From contig NC_134102.1 in assembly GCF_000715075.1 (NCBI RefSeq), positions 95,993,766 through 96,057,765 of the forward strand: 64,000 nt of DNA, in the 5' to 3' direction. Below, in pieces: positions 25,746-39,720 of this stretch. The position numbers and the translations under genes are program-made. The notes below the pieces were generated by a model. The model was not told the DNA's origin. It worked only from the letters and a program-made list of their open reading frames with translations, and ran no database searches. Position 1 is the stretch's first letter. Each line of letters opens with the position of its first letter. The stretch comes from Nicotiana tabacum (taxonomy: Eukaryota > Streptophyta > Magnoliopsida > Solanales > Solanaceae).

Positions 25746-26764
25746 GTAGAAGCTATATTATCGAGGGCTTGGCTATTTTTATTCATATTTTGAGCTATGG
25801 AGCTCGAATTGAGGTGACTTTTGAAGCGATTTTCACCATATGGATTGGGGTAAGTGTTCTCTACTTGGTTTTGATTATATTTCATGAATCTATATTCATT
25901 TTTGGTAATTGGATTATAAATTTTAAAGAGAAATTGAGGGGGGAGAGGGTTGTCTAAAATTTAATAAAGTAAAATTTTCAGTTTTGAACATCGATTCGGA
26001 ATCGAATTTGAGTGAAACTAGTATGGTTGGACTTGTAATTGAATGAGTTTTCGAATTTTGTGAGTTTTGTCCGGTTCCGAAGTGCGGGCTCGAGTTTGAC
26101 TTTTTAGTTGACTTTGGGACTTTTGAATCAAGATTCAACCTTTATTGATTGGGATTGTTTCCTTTGCCATTATTTGATGTTCTTAAGTTTCTTTTGGATA
26201 GTTTTGAGCCGTTTGGAGGTCGGTACACGCGGGATGACATTTTTAGAGTATTGTTTGGCTTGCTCGATATTGAATTTGACTTGTTCGAGGTAAGTAACAC
26301 TTTTAAACTTGGTGTTGATAGCATGAATCCCTGAATATGCGTGCTATGTATTTAGTGTTGAGGTGACACACATGTTAGGTGACAGGCGTGTGGGCTTCCA
26401 CCGTGTGAGTTATGACTCGGTTGATTCTATGGTACTGTGTTGTTACCTTACCTTGTTTCTATCCATGAAATTTCTATGTGCTAGAGTAATTGAGATGTGA
26501 TTCATGTTAGAAACCATATTTAGGTTACATGCTTATCCTGTTGGGACCCATAGAGGTCATTTCTACTATTAAGTTATTTAATTAAATTATAAATTATGTA
26601 CTCAGTCACATGCATCATTTGCATATCATATCTCAGTCTTTGTTATCATTTGTTGCCACATTATGTTATCAGTGTTTGGGATGTTTGGCATGAGATTTGT
26701 GAGTCTGAGAGACTGGAGAAATTGATGATTGTGTGAGGCCGAGGGCCTGTTTGTGTGATATTGA

Positions 26765-27120
26765 TAGGATCGGGCTGCGCGCCGCAGCGGGTACTATTGA
26801 CTCACGATGGGATCGGGCTGCGCGCCAGATCGGGTACTATTGACTCATGACGGGATCTGGCTGCGTGCCGTAACGGGTACTATTGACTCATGATAGGATC
26901 GGACTATACGCTGCAGCGGGTACTATTAACTCATGATGGGATCAGACTGCATGCCGCAACAGGTACTATTGATTCATGATGGGATCAGATTACACGCCGC
27001 AACAGGTTTTATTAGTGCTTGGGTAGGATCCGCTTCTCCGGAGTTTGACATACCAATAGTGAGCGCAGTATTTATTGATTCATGATCAGATCGGGCTGCG
27101 CGCCACAGCAGGTACCGTAC
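26765..27120. repeat. ~42-59 bp minisatellite in LTR
   Basis: About seven imperfect units of GGATCGGGCTGCGCGCCGCA followed by GCGGGTACTATTGACTCATGAT. Later units show C-to-T type decay (GGACTATACGCTGCAG, GATTACACGCCGCAAC). One unit near 27005-27060 is replaced by unrelated text. Confidence 0.85.
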
Positions 27121-28051
27121 CATACAATGTTGAGTGACTGAGTGAGCTAAGGGATTGAGCATTATAAGTGGGAGTGTGAGACAGTGAGATTGAGTACTCT
27201 GAGTGTATGAGTACATGAGTTTCTCACCGTGATGCATTGCATTGACATGTATATTTGACATACAGGTATAGAGATGCATTTTCTCATGCTATACGGTATT
27301 GCGACATTCATGACTTCACATGCACATTGACATGTAGGTATAGAGATGTACTTTCCTCATGCTATCTGAGATTGAAATATTTTATCTGTTGTTGAAAGTT
27401 TTGGGAAAAAATCACAGTTTTATGATATACTCACATTTTGGTAATTTCGATGAAAGATTTGGGTTTTACTGTTATACTTGAAAAGCATGCCTATTTTTTC
27501 GTAAGTGTGAACGAGTTGAGCATCATATCCTTGAGTTGTTTCTTGTACTACTTTTATTAAATTGTTATGAGTTATTGTTGGCTATTGGCATTGGACTCTG
27601 ACCGCTGTCCAAGCTCATCACTGCTTTCAACCTAAGGTTATGTTTGTTACTTATTGAGTACATGGGGTCGGTTGTACTCATACTGCACTTTTGCACCTTG
27701 CGTGCAAATTTTGGATGTTGATGTTGTTGTCCATGGCGGGAGCTGGCCTTGAAGATATATCTGCGTTCCGGTCATAGCTGCCTCTTGTTCTTGATAGCTT
27801 TAGAATTATTAATATGTCCATGTATATTTAAAACATATGATTTATTTTTTTCATATGAGCTTTGTAAACTCTAAATCTTAGAAGCTTATGATTTATACTT
27901 TCACTGCTTGGAAATTCTTTGTATAAAAGTTCAGTTGTGTTATCGTTACTTCTCTTAATGAATCTCATTGATATTAGATTGCTGGTAATTGACTTACCTA
28001 GCGGGTTGGGGTTAGGTGCCATCACGACAAGTTGGATTTTAGATCGTGATA

Positions 28052-28800
28052 CTTATAGGCTTAAATACGTTATGACGGTTACGTGAATATAAGACTTTTG
28101 AAACTTGTGATTTTAAATATGACATAATATCTGTGGTTATAAGAACTTATCATTAAAGGTAAAATAGAAACTTCAAGTCAAATTATTTCTTAACTTAAAA
28201 ATGTATCACTCTCTGGACTAATAATAAAATCATGTCATTTTTTTAAAACGGATGGAATATTATATATTGCACGATTTATCGGTAGGCATCAGATATTTAT
28301 GTCGTTGAGCGCAACGTACTATTGAACCAATTACCTCTCTGCGTCAGTCACTTCAAAATACTCTCAATCTTCCCCTTTAGAGTTGATCATAAACTATGAA
28401 CCTATATTAATAGTACGATATCAAGTTAATTGACGGAGTTAGAAAGTTACTTATTCTTTAGTTCAAGTCGTATATTTATATTTATAAATTTATTAAATAT
28501 ATACAAAAATTAAATTCAATTACTAACATCTAATGTTATCACCTAACATTCAGAATTCAAAAATTTCAAATTTTGATTTCAAACGTAACATAAAAATTAT
28601 ACACATCTTCCCTCTCTCCTAGCGGTGAAAAGCAATTTTGACAAAGCTCACATGGGGGAAAAATTGGACTAATAACTACAGGGGCACGTTTTTCATTTCC
28701 ATGAAAGACATTTAATTTCCTTTAACGTCCCCAACCCGACAGAGGAAAAAATTAAGATTTCACCAAACAAAAGTTAAGAAGGGAAAGCAACTTTCAATTG
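28052..28800. other. Spacer upstream of the decarboxylase gene
   Basis: The first ~190 bases look like the right half of a dispersed repeat (AAACTTGTGATTTTAAATATG). The rest is unique AT-rich sequence, the presumed 5' flank of the downstream gene. No reading frame of note. Confidence 0.4.
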
Positions 28801-28808
28801 TTATAAAT
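28801..28808 (+). promoter_or_regulatory. TATA-like box, candidate promoter
   Basis: TTATAAATTGG lies about 310 bases before the first candidate ATG of the decarboxylase-like gene, with a purine-rich leader after it. A GTACGT donor at about 28928 and an ATAG acceptor near 29101 could mark a 5' UTR intron. Prediction by position only. Confidence 0.3.
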
Positions 28809-29311
28809 TGGAGGAACCAAATGAAGTGAGATGCGCAAAAACTTCATCTCTTTGAGACCATTATGACTAATCCCAATAATTTCAGATAGAGACACCTCTT
28901 TAGCTCTAAGAATGGGATTTGAAAGGGTACGTAATATTTATGTTCAATTTTTTTCTATAGTATTTTCTTTTAGACTCAAGTTCAAAGACGAGCCAACCCA
29001 GTAGTATATTATTTTATAATAAAATTAACCTAATACTCATTTCATTTCAAATCATAAAAGATATTTTTAATTGAAATTTCTTCTTTTGTGTTTATGAGAT
29101 AGGAGTTTGACATAATGATTGTCCCAACAAAAGGTGAAATCAACACGCCACCGCCACCACGGAAGAATTTGAGTCTCAGTGTGGTGGAACCTGACGGTAA
29201 AGATATTAAAACGTCTTCGTAAGAACTGGACAGAATTTTGACTCAATATATAGAGACATTGTCCATCGAACAGAATATCATATAGGTAAGTATATGTTCA
29301 GTGGCCTTTTC

Positions 29312-29352
<41 letters not shown>
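29312..29352. repeat. (TA)n(GA)n microsatellite in intron 1
   Basis: About 12 TA units followed by about 9 GA units, just after the exon 1 donor site. Confidence 0.95.
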
Positions 29353-29612
29353 TTATAGTTATCACTTTAAAAAAATATTATAAGATTAGTAAGCTAAGGT
29401 CTATAGATTGGAAGGCTAAATATCTTTGGATAGACGCGAGATCAACAACTATAGCTGCATGAAGCCATGAAGTATGATAATGTTCTTTGCTATCCCTCCC
29501 GAAAGGGATAACATATACTATATCCACAGAAAAAAGACTATGGATATCCTAATTTGGCCTTAATTTCAGTAAGTGCTTACCTAAACGTAGAGTAATGCAA
29601 TCACTTTAATTA

Positions 29613-29874
29613 CTCTCTCAGTTCATTTTTACTTGGCACAATTTGACTTTTCACGTAACTTAAAAAATAATAAATGAAGTGTATAATTTACCATGATACT
29701 CATATTAATTGATGCATATTTTATTAGATTTGAAAAAATGATTTGAAATGAGAAAAATATACTGTTGGTATAACATGAAAAAAAAATATATCTTCTCTTG
29801 ATATGCGTAAAGTGATAAATAAAAATAAAAATCTATTTTTAGTATATATGTCAAGTAAAAGTGAACAGAGCGAG
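29613..29874. mobile_element. Stowaway-type MITE in intron 1
   Basis: A 262-bp element with TA duplications on both sides (29611-29612, 29875-29876). The termini are CTCTCTCAGTTCATTTTTAC and, inverted, CTCGCTCTGTTCACTTTTAC, the Stowaway (Tc1/mariner) consensus. AT-rich, non-coding. Confidence 0.88.
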
Positions 29875-30362
29875 TACATTTGCTCATCAAAAAATTTCTT
29901 GTTCGATTTTTCGTTGTTAGAATGCAATATAACTAAATCAGTGAATTGAGTTCCAAACTAAATATTTTTGTACTTTTAATAAATTTTTTAGTACAAATAT
30001 TAAAATTATATGAAAATTAATTACTAAATTCACGTAAACCCATAATTTTTGCATAGATGTCTAGAGCTCTCTCCTCATCAAGCCGTGGACACATAGGAAG
30101 TTAAAGTTTTTCATGTTTATTCAACTGTTCCTTGAGTTCCTTGAAGGATATTTTTGGAATAAAAAAACTTAGCTTTTTAAATGAAACAAGGCCATGTGAT
30201 ATCTCATGAAAAGAGAAAGTGTGACAAACTTTTTCAGGTGATATCTACCTCATATTTTGTCACCCTAACTACCTTCTCCTACATGCCACAATAGTGATGT
30301 GCCTAATTCTCAACGCGTTTCTTATAGTTTGTGTTCCACAATTTGTATATACATGTATTACT

Positions 30363-30787
30363 AAGGGATCGTTTGGTAGGAGGTATTAGAAAAAATAATG
30401 CAAGCATTAGCTCTATGTATTACTAATATCTTATTTGGTTATATTTTTTTAACATGTATATAATTAATATCATACTTGGTATTACCCTATGTATAAGTAA
30501 TGCATAGAAAACCATGACATCCGTAATACCAAGGCTACTAATGCATGTATTAGATTGGTTAAAGATAAAATTATCCTTAAAGTCCCTTAAAGCTTAGAAT
30601 ATGAAGGGCATTTTTGTAAATAATTATTTTTCTTAAAAATTATGCAATACATTATAATTTTAATACACCACACCAAACAGTAGATAAGGAATAATATCTG
30701 CATAACTAATGCTTGCATTACTAACTCATTCATTACTAATACACCTTATTCCGCACTATTCTTATGCACCCTACCAAATGACCCCTT
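30363..30787. mobile_element. MITE in intron 1 with GATCGTTTGGTAGG ends
   Basis: About 425 bp. The left end AAGGGATCGTTTGGTAGGAGG matches the inverted right end AAGGGGTCATTTGGTAGGGTG. Internal subterminal motifs (ATTACTAATAC / TAATGCATG) repeat in both orientations. The target duplication is not clear. Confidence 0.72.
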
Positions 30788-31371
30788 ATAGTATTGTGTA
30801 CTTCCGACAACTAACAGTACCAATGACAGCTAATGGGTACCAATGCATGCAATATATTTTTGAAGTTTATTATTAATTATTAAAAAATATGTAGATTATT
30901 AGTTAATTTCGTACATGTGCCAAAATTAATTTTACAACGAGAACTAGAGAAATTATTTCAAGAATAATGTAAACAAAACTTTTTAGTCATACTTCTTCTC
31001 GAAATATTTAAACTTAGCCTCTTTTACTTGGTTTCTTTACAGGTTATCCAGTTAATATATGTTACGAGCACCATGCTGCTTTAGCTCCACTTTTGCAATT
31101 CCACTTGAACAACTGCGGAGATCCCTTCACTCAGAACACTGTCGATTTCCATTCAAAAGATTTTGAAGTTGCTGTTTTAGATTGGTTTGCGCAACTATGG
31201 GAAATTGAGAAGGATGAATATTGGGGATACATTACCAATGGTGGCACAGAGGGAAATCTCCATGGTCTTTTGATTGGGTAGGTATCACTTTCCCATCTCC
31301 ATTGATAGACAAAGTTTCTTCTACTTCCAATTTAAGAGTCCATCACTTGAGGAGTTGATGAGGTCTAGTAC

Positions 31372-31380
31372 TTATATATA

Positions 31381-31462
<82 letters not shown>
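31372..31462. repeat. (TA)n microsatellite in intron 2
   Basis: About 40 TA dinucleotides starting about 95 bases after the exon 2 donor. Confidence 0.95.
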
Positions 31463-31466
<4 letters not shown>

Positions 31467-32835
31467 TTTGGCCTGAAATGAGTTTAAATGGAGTAAGATC
31501 ATAATGAAGATTTATATAGTCAATTCTAACTTATTTGGGACAGAGACGTAATTGTTGTTATAGAATAGTTTGACAGACCTATTTTGCACTTGGAGACATT
31601 CTACGATATTTATACTTGATCTAAAAAAGAGTTATGTACACATTTAGACACCTCATAATAAAATGATGTATTTCACTTTTACCATTTCAATAATATTTGT
31701 GCAGAAGAGAGTTACACCCCACTGGAATAATATATGCATCAAAGGATTCACATTACTCGATTTCTAAAGCAACAAGAATGTACAGAATGGAGATAGAGAC
31801 CATCAATACTTTAGTCAATGGGGAGATTGATTATGCAGATTTGAGATCAAAATTACTTCTCAACAAGAACAAACCGGCCATCATCAATATCAATATTGGT
31901 AAATATTATTATAAGATCCTTTATCTTCCAAACTTCAATATATGGTCAACTAATCTTCCCATTCTCATACGTGGAGTACTACTACTTTTAACAATAATTT
32001 AGGAACTACCTTCAAAGGAGCTATTGATGATCTTGATCTGGTCCTACAAATACTTCAAAAATGTGGTTATTCCAATGATAGATATTACATCCATTGTGAC
32101 GCTGCACTATATGGGCTAATTGTCCCATTTACCCAACATGTAAGATTACTTTATAATCCGTTATATATTTTCTTTAAGAAAATTCCCATCAAGGGAGAAC
32201 AAATAGAAAGTGACCTAGTTCTCTATTATATTTGATAACAGGTGAAAACAATTACCTTCAAGAAGCCAATAGGCAGTGTTTCAATTTCAGGCCACAAATT
32301 CTTGGGATGTCCAATGCCTTGTGGCATTCAGATAACAAGGAAAGGTTACATTACTAGTCTCTCAACAAAAATCGAGTACATTGCTTCCGTTGATGCTACA
32401 ATTTCTGGTAGTCGAAATGGCTTGGCACCAATATTCTTATGGTATAGTTTATGCATGAAAGGCCGTGCCGGATTGCAACAAGATGCCAAAATGTGCAACG
32501 AAAATGCCCGATATTTGAAAGGCCGACTTCATAAAGCAGGAATTAGCACTATGCTCAATGAGTCTAGCATTATCGTTGTCTTTGAACGACCTAATGACCC
32601 TAAGTTCATTCGTCATTGGCAACTGTCTTGCACAAGAGATATGGCACATGTTGTAGTCATGCCGGGCATCACAAGGGAAACAATAGACAATTTTTTCAAG
32701 GATTTAATGCAGGAGAGGAAAAAATGGTACCAGGTTGGAATAATTGTGCCTCCTTGCCTAGCAGATGATATTGGTTCTCAAAACTGTCTTTGCTCCAAAC
32801 AGAAGATGCGTCATTGAATTCCTTAGAAAACGAGA

Positions 32836-34005
<1,170 letters not shown>

Positions 34006-36204
34006 AAACTAGACGGGTTTAGCCCGTGCAAAGCACGAGTCTAACATTTCATAATTTTAGGTAGCAAACTTCTTTCACTTTTCAATCCTCTAGTTGGTTT
34101 AAGCGATGACAACAATTCAGAATATTGATGATTTATATTCTGATATAATTGGTCATTACTTTCAACCAACATACTCTTGTAGCAAGGAAGTCAAGTAAAC
34201 GTAACAACAAGTAATAACTAAGTATGATAACTTGGACAGTGAAATAAACCTCAAACGTAAAACATTCTTTATTTACAATTAGGTAATGTAAATTCAGAAG
34301 TCAAACATGAAGACTCAAAAACTGAAAAGTAAAATACCTTCCATGTAAATCAAACCTCCCAAACATTTAAGTTGCAAAAGCAAAAGAAGTCCAATGCTTA
34401 GGGAAATAAACAACAAAAAGTTTTACTTTGCAATCACAGAAATCAAGCATTCACTGAAAGTTTTACTTTATACCCTTCTTGCTCTCTTCTTGCTGCCACC
34501 ACACTAAAAGCAATAAGAACTTTTAAGAACAAACCGGAAAAAAAGTAATGGACTTTAGTATCTTGAAAGAAGAAATATAAAAATGAAAGTTTCAATTGAA
34601 AATATCTTAGCAACTTTGGGTGGTTAAGGACCAGAAGCAAAGGGAATACAATTTTGGGTTTGACATATCTATGATAATTGAGATTATCTCTTGGAACCAT
34701 TAATAGCTTGTGAAACTAATCCATTATTCGTCAACCTAATACAGGAAATAATAATCCCTAAATTAGTAGATCTTAATAATAATAATAAATAAAATCTAAA
34801 GTTGTTAATAGCAAGACACTTAAACATTCTAAAGGATGACGTTAGTAATGGAAGGTCAATATCATGGTAATATCTGAAACATCGTATGTGGTTTCTTTAA
34901 GAGCTGCAGAAAAGACGTAAGAATCTGCTATGCACAAGTTTGCATATTTAAAACTACTTTCAAGTAGACATATAACCGAAACATTAGTTTATAGAGAACT
35001 ATTTGATCTTTATATATCCATTACTGAGCACATTAGTGATGGTCATGTTGTCTCATTTCCTTCTTTATAGCATATTATTGAACACATAAGGATCATATCG
35101 AAGAGAACCAAACAACTAACAAAAGCTTAATTTTCACTTAAAACATCGATTTATTATAGAATATCAACTTCGTGTAGGACGACGGAGTATAACAATTAGC
35201 ATAACAAAAAAAAAAAAAAAAAAGAAACCATCACGTTGCAAATCGGCAAAATCATAACCTCTTCCAAGAGTAGCAAGTTAAACCAACATCGGCGGCTAAT
35301 AAGCATGAGTTGAAATGAAAAAAAATGTCTAGAGTTGGTGGTCTCATTACAGATTTCTTTGCAGCTTCTCAATAAAGAGAGTTTCCATCTTTTTGACAGG
35401 CCATGCATCTATTTTAGCTCTTTGGAAAAAGCTATAGGAGAAAGATGGAAAAAATAAATATATTTCTTGCACTACTACATCTCTTCAACTTAAATGAACA
35501 TAGGAAAATAACCTCTGTCAATTATCATACACTATGTAATAATCTAATACCCTATATCATAATTGTACCCTGTGGCTATAAACAATTTTGCTAATCAATC
35601 CTTGATAACTCCTAGAATTCTCGAGAACCTTATTCTGTTTATCCTGTGTGCTCGTCAAGTTTAGCGCTTGTAAATTTCGAGCTCAAAATAAGTACCTGTT
35701 AGTTTTGTCTGATACCAAAAGTTCAATCTGTAATCTCATCATTCTAATCTTATCTTTGGCCTTTGAGATTAATGATATCGAGCATATATGCGATGATACG
35801 TAAGAATTCTTTTTATGATCCAATAAATTCATTTTCAAAGAAGACTTCATGAAACTTTGGTGCAGTACATCTTAGCTTCTTCAACCATTTGTCATAATCC
35901 GTGCGGTCAGCTAGTTATTGACATATATAAGGATTAGAAGTTCACAACCATTCTATTGTCTTGCTTTTTAGGGAACAAGCACAATATGAAAAATAAATCT
36001 CATAAAATACAAAAGTGACATTGCTACGTTATTTTCATAATTTAGTTGACCATTTAAGTAATTAATTCCTCCCTCCACAATAAAAAATCAATTCAAAGAG
36101 TATAACTTTATTTTTCCATTAAAATAAGAGAGGATTGATTCAACTTTGACATATTTAAATTGAGCAAAAATAATTGTCTATTTTAAATTCATATTATTAT
36201 GTAG
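34006..36204. other. Intergenic stretch, nothing recognised
   Basis: AT-rich with no convincing ORF or splice-supported gene on either strand. A GC-richer phrase ACGGGTTTAGCCCGTGCAAAG at about 34013 looks like the end of some dispersed element, but no partner end was found. A poly-A run is at 35207-35223. Confidence 0.4.
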
Positions 36205-36284
36205 TGCGTTATATTTATTGAATTAAACCCGTAATCTTTTAAACCGCATATAAATTTAATTGTTACTCATATTAGGGGTAAACA
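36205..36284 (+). mobile_element. Truncated 5' LTR of Tat element
   Basis: Only the last ~80 bases (TTGAATTAAACC...GGGGTAAACA) match the LTRs ending at 60251 and 63539. The rest has been lost or replaced by AT-rich sequence. Confidence 0.8.
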
Positions 36285-36287
36285 GTT

Positions 36288-36304
36288 TGGCGCCCACTGT
36301 GGGG
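36288..36304 (+). other. Primer binding site, Tat element
   Basis: TGGCGCCCACTGTGGGG follows the LTR end with a 3-base gap, the form usual in Tat-branch elements. Confidence 0.8.
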
Positions 36305-36397
36305 ATAAGGATACTAGTGGTGATTTGATACGAATCTCCATAACACACCCTATTTTACACTTGTTCTTTGAAATTTTAATTCCAGGTTAGCCTAAGG

Positions 36398-38070
36398 ATG
36401 TCAAATTCTCAGTCTGCCCATTTGAATGTTGACGCAGAGTCAGGCCATCATGGCGAGAATAATAATGTGGTGCCTAGTAATGATGAGCCTCCAGCCGATC
36501 CTAATGATGTTCCAGTTGCCAAGCCGGTCGATGCTAACTCGCAGCTGGCCATCAACATCAATTTTCCATCTGATCCTGAAAACAGTGTTCAAAGGGGATC
36601 CCGGCCAGCGGCTCGAGAAGCGCCCGAAGGTGAAGGTAATGGGGTAAGCCTACGACTGATTTTCGAAATGTTGCAGGCTCAACAAGCGGCAATTGCATAG
36701 CTGCAGAACCAAAGCCACGACCCTCACATAGTCGAGCCCAAACAATTCTAGGAAAATACTCGAAGAGATGAACAAGTTGCCATGGAACCAGGTGAAGTCA
36801 TACCCAAAGAAACTTCTAAGGTGATGAAGATGCTCGAAGCATTAACAAAACAAGTAGAGTCAGGCAAGAAAAAGATCGAGGCCAACGACAAGAAGGTAGA
36901 AACATACAACTCCAGGGTCGATCAGATCCCGGGAGCACCGCCGATATTGAAGGGGCGGACTCCAAAACATTTATTCAGAAGCCCATCCCCCAGAGCGCGG
37001 CACCGAAGCCTATCTTGAAGAGGTTTTGAATGCCCGACATTCCCGAGTACAATGGGACCACGGATCCAAATGAGCATGTAACCTCCTATGCATGCGCGAT
37101 CAAAGGGAACGACTTGGAAGATGACGAAATCGAGTCAGTGTAGTTTGGGGAAACTTTGTCCAACAAGGAAATGATATGATATCACAACTTACATTCTATT
37201 GACTCGTTTGCTATGATCGCAGATGCTTTCGTGAAGGCCCATGCCGGAGCCATCAAGGTCGAGACTAGAAAGTCAGATCTTTTCAAGGTCAAATAGAGGG
37301 ATAACGAGATGCTTAGGGAGTTTGTGTCGAGATTCCAGATGGAATGAATAGATCTGCCACCAGTTGCGGATGATTGGTTCGTTTAGGCATTCACTCAAGG
37401 GCTCAAACCCCGAAGTTCTGCGACATCTCAACAGCTAAAATAAAATTTGGTGGAGTACCCAAGGTGACCTGGGCTGATGTCCACAACAGATACCAGTCGA
37501 AGATCAGGGCCGAAGACGACCAACTTGGGGCCCCTTATGGATCTGTTTACCCCATCAGAACCGATGACAAGTCTAAGAGAGCCATTGATCAGGAGCCAAG
37601 GCCGGTCCTAGATCGGTATCAACCATACAACGTGGATCAAAGGGGGAACAGATTCGGGTGTCACCCGACAAGGAAAGAGAAGCGAAGTGATCGAGGACCG
37701 AGCGGCTAGGGCCTGATGAGCAAGAGCGGGTTTGATAGGTCGCTCAGGAGCAGGGAAGCGCCAAGATTATCGGAGTACAATTTCAGCGTGGACACTGCAA
37801 GCATAGTGTCCGCCATAGGGCGCATCAAAGAGACCAAATGGCGCCGACCGTTGCAATACGACCTTGCCTAGAGAGATCTTAATCTGATGTGTAAGTACCA
37901 CGGTACTCACGGTCATCGGACCGAAGACTGCCGACAGTTAAGAGAAAAAGTTGCTCGATTGTTCAACAATGGGCACCTTTGAGAATTCCTAAGCGAGCGA
38001 GCCAAGAACCACTTTAGAAACAGGGATGCCAAAAAACATGTCGAACAAGAGGAGACTCAACACGTAATCA
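36398..38070 (+). pseudogene. Gag of Tat element
   Basis: Translation from ATG 36398 (MSNSQSAHLNVDAESGHH) gives an acidic N-terminus, then a lysine-rich coiled segment (MKMLEALTKQVESGKKK). After several stops and shifts a capsid-like part follows. A CCHC knuckle (CKYHGTHGHRTEDC) lies near 37889-37930, the form characteristic of this lineage. At least five stops interrupt the frame. The same start, with related text, recurs at 63653. Confidence 0.82.
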
Positions 38071-39720
38071 ACATGATCATTAGGGGAGTCGATGTCCCTC
38101 CAAGGGCCGATGATAAAATGCACTAAAGTATCAATTAAGAGGGAAAAACGCACTCGTGATTATGTCCCGGAAGGAACTATCTCGTTCAGTGATGAAGACA
38201 CCGAGGGCATCGTACAGCTTCGCAATGATGTATTGGTAATATCCGTACTTATCAATAAATCTCTAATTAAGCGTGTGTTTATTGATATAGGCAGCTCGGC
38301 CAGCATCATCAGATCGAGGGTCGTAGAGCAATTGGGGTTACAGGATCAAATCGTATCGGCGGTCCGAGTATTAAATGGATTCAACATGGCGTGATCGAAG
38401 GGGACATGATGTACAATGCTTTGTTCGGAAGGCCATGGGTCCACAACATGAGGGCGGTGCCTTTGACCTTACACCAGGCATTGAAATTTCCCACACCAGG
38501 AGGAGTCAAAATAGTCTATGGAGAATAGCCGACCACAAGGTAAATGTTCGATGTCGATGAAGTGATCCTGGCCCGTGATTTTAAAGGGCACATAATTGAC
38601 CAAAAAAAAGATAACTAAATATCAATCAAAGACACCAGCCTCAGCCAAGCCGAAAGAACAGAAGGAGCATGGAGCAGATAGTGAGAACGATTACAGTGTC
38701 CCAAGATCATTCATAGCACTCGATGACACCGACGCCACCAAATCAACGATCGAGGAGTTGGTGCAAGTTAAATTGATCGAACACCTACCTAGTCGAACGG
38801 TCTACCTGGGCACGGGGTTAACCCTCGAGCTCAGGAAAAAAAACTTATTAATTTTCTTAAAGCTAATGCAGATCATTTTGCCTGGTCCTATCTAGACATG
38901 ACAGGGATCCTGCTGGAGGTAACCACTCACAAGTTGAGTTTGGATCCGATGTTCTATCCGGTTAAGCAGAAGAGAAGGCCACAGTCCGAGAAAAAACATG
39001 CGTTCTTCAAGGACGAGGTATCCAACCTTCTAAAAATAGGTTTCGTCTGGGAAGTTAAATACTCGGATTGGTTACCTAAAGGAGTGGTAGTACCTAAAAA
39101 GGAAATAAACTGAGGATGTGTGTAGATTATAAGGATCTAAACAAGGCATGTCCGAAGGATTCTCTCCCTTTGCCTAACAACGATCGAATGATCGACGCGA
39201 TGGCCAGACACGAGATACTCAGTTTTCTCGATGACTACTCCGGGTACAGCTAAATTTTGATGGACCCGGATGATCAAGAAAAGACTTCTTTCATAACTAA
39301 GTTCGACACCTACTGCTATAACATAATGTCTTTCAGATTAAAGAATGCCGGTGCCATATACAAATGCCTAGTAAACTGGATGTTCGTAGAAAAAATAGAA
39401 AAATCAATGGAAGTTTATTTTGATGATATGTTGGTCAAGTCCCTGCGAGTAGAGGACCATTTGAAACATTTGCATTAAACCATTGGCGTATTAAGAAAGT
39501 ACAACATGAAGCTAAACCTAGAGAAGTGTGCATTTAGGGTCGGCTCAGGCCAGTGTCTCGGATTCATGGTATCTAATTGGGGGATAGAGATCAACCCTGA
39601 AAAAATAAAGGCCATAGAAGACATTAGCGTAGTCGACAACGTCAAGGAATTTCAAAGGCTGACCTGGCGGATAAACATATTGGGCTGGTTCATCTCGAGA
39701 TCGTAGGATAAGAGTCATCG
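38071..39720 (+). pseudogene. Protease and reverse transcriptase of Tat element
   Basis: The protease relic has [12 protein letters not shown] at about 38275, where the catalytic triplet DTG or DSG has become DIG. RT follows with KQKRRPQSEKKHAFFKDEV, GVVVPKK, CVDYKDLNKACPKDSLPLP and the active site VYFDDMLVKS near 39414. The frame is cut by stops and at least three shifts, for example near 39100 and 39250. The RT aspartates are intact but the gene cannot be expressed as one product. Confidence 0.85.

Larger units (their letters stand above)
24725..28051 (+). mobile_element. Solitary gypsy-type LTR, older
   Basis: It begins TGTAACGATCCGATCGG and ends near GTGCCATCACGACAAG...GATCGTGATA, with the last dinucleotide changed from CA to TA. 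No internal region or matching target duplication was found (left CTCGA, right CTTAT), consistent with age. It contains a GC-rich palindrome cluster at 25440-25745 and a minisatellite at 26765-27120. The flanking sequence reads like one dispersed repeat interrupted by this LTR. Confidence 0.78.
29115..32817 (+). pseudogene. Histidine/serine decarboxylase-like gene, five exons, broken exon 1
   Basis: The exons are 29115-29285, 31043-31277, 31705-31898, 32003-32139 and 32242-32817, all with GT/AG borders. The total is about 437 codons, close to the plant PLP-dependent histidine/serine decarboxylase family (group II). Exon 2 starts [16 protein letters not shown] and contains [10 protein letters not shown]. 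Exon 4 has HCDAALYG, whose aspartate contacts PLP. Exon 5 has SGHKFLG with the PLP lysine (32296-32298), and the gene ends [20 protein letters not shown]. Exons 2-5 join in frame without stops. Exon 1 (MIVPTKGEINTPPPPRK) has TAA at codon 36 (29220-29222) and a missing base near 29262, so the exon 1 frame does not reach exon 2. Either it is a young pseudogene or translation begins downstream. Intron 1 carries two MITEs. Confidence 0.85.

Noticed and set aside
24720..28056. Target duplication for the LTR at 24725
   Set aside because: Flanks CTCGA and CTTAT do not match; no duplication claimed.
34006..36204. Host gene in the spacer between the decarboxylase flank and the Tat element
   Set aside because: No frame with coding features, no plausible exon chain on either strand.
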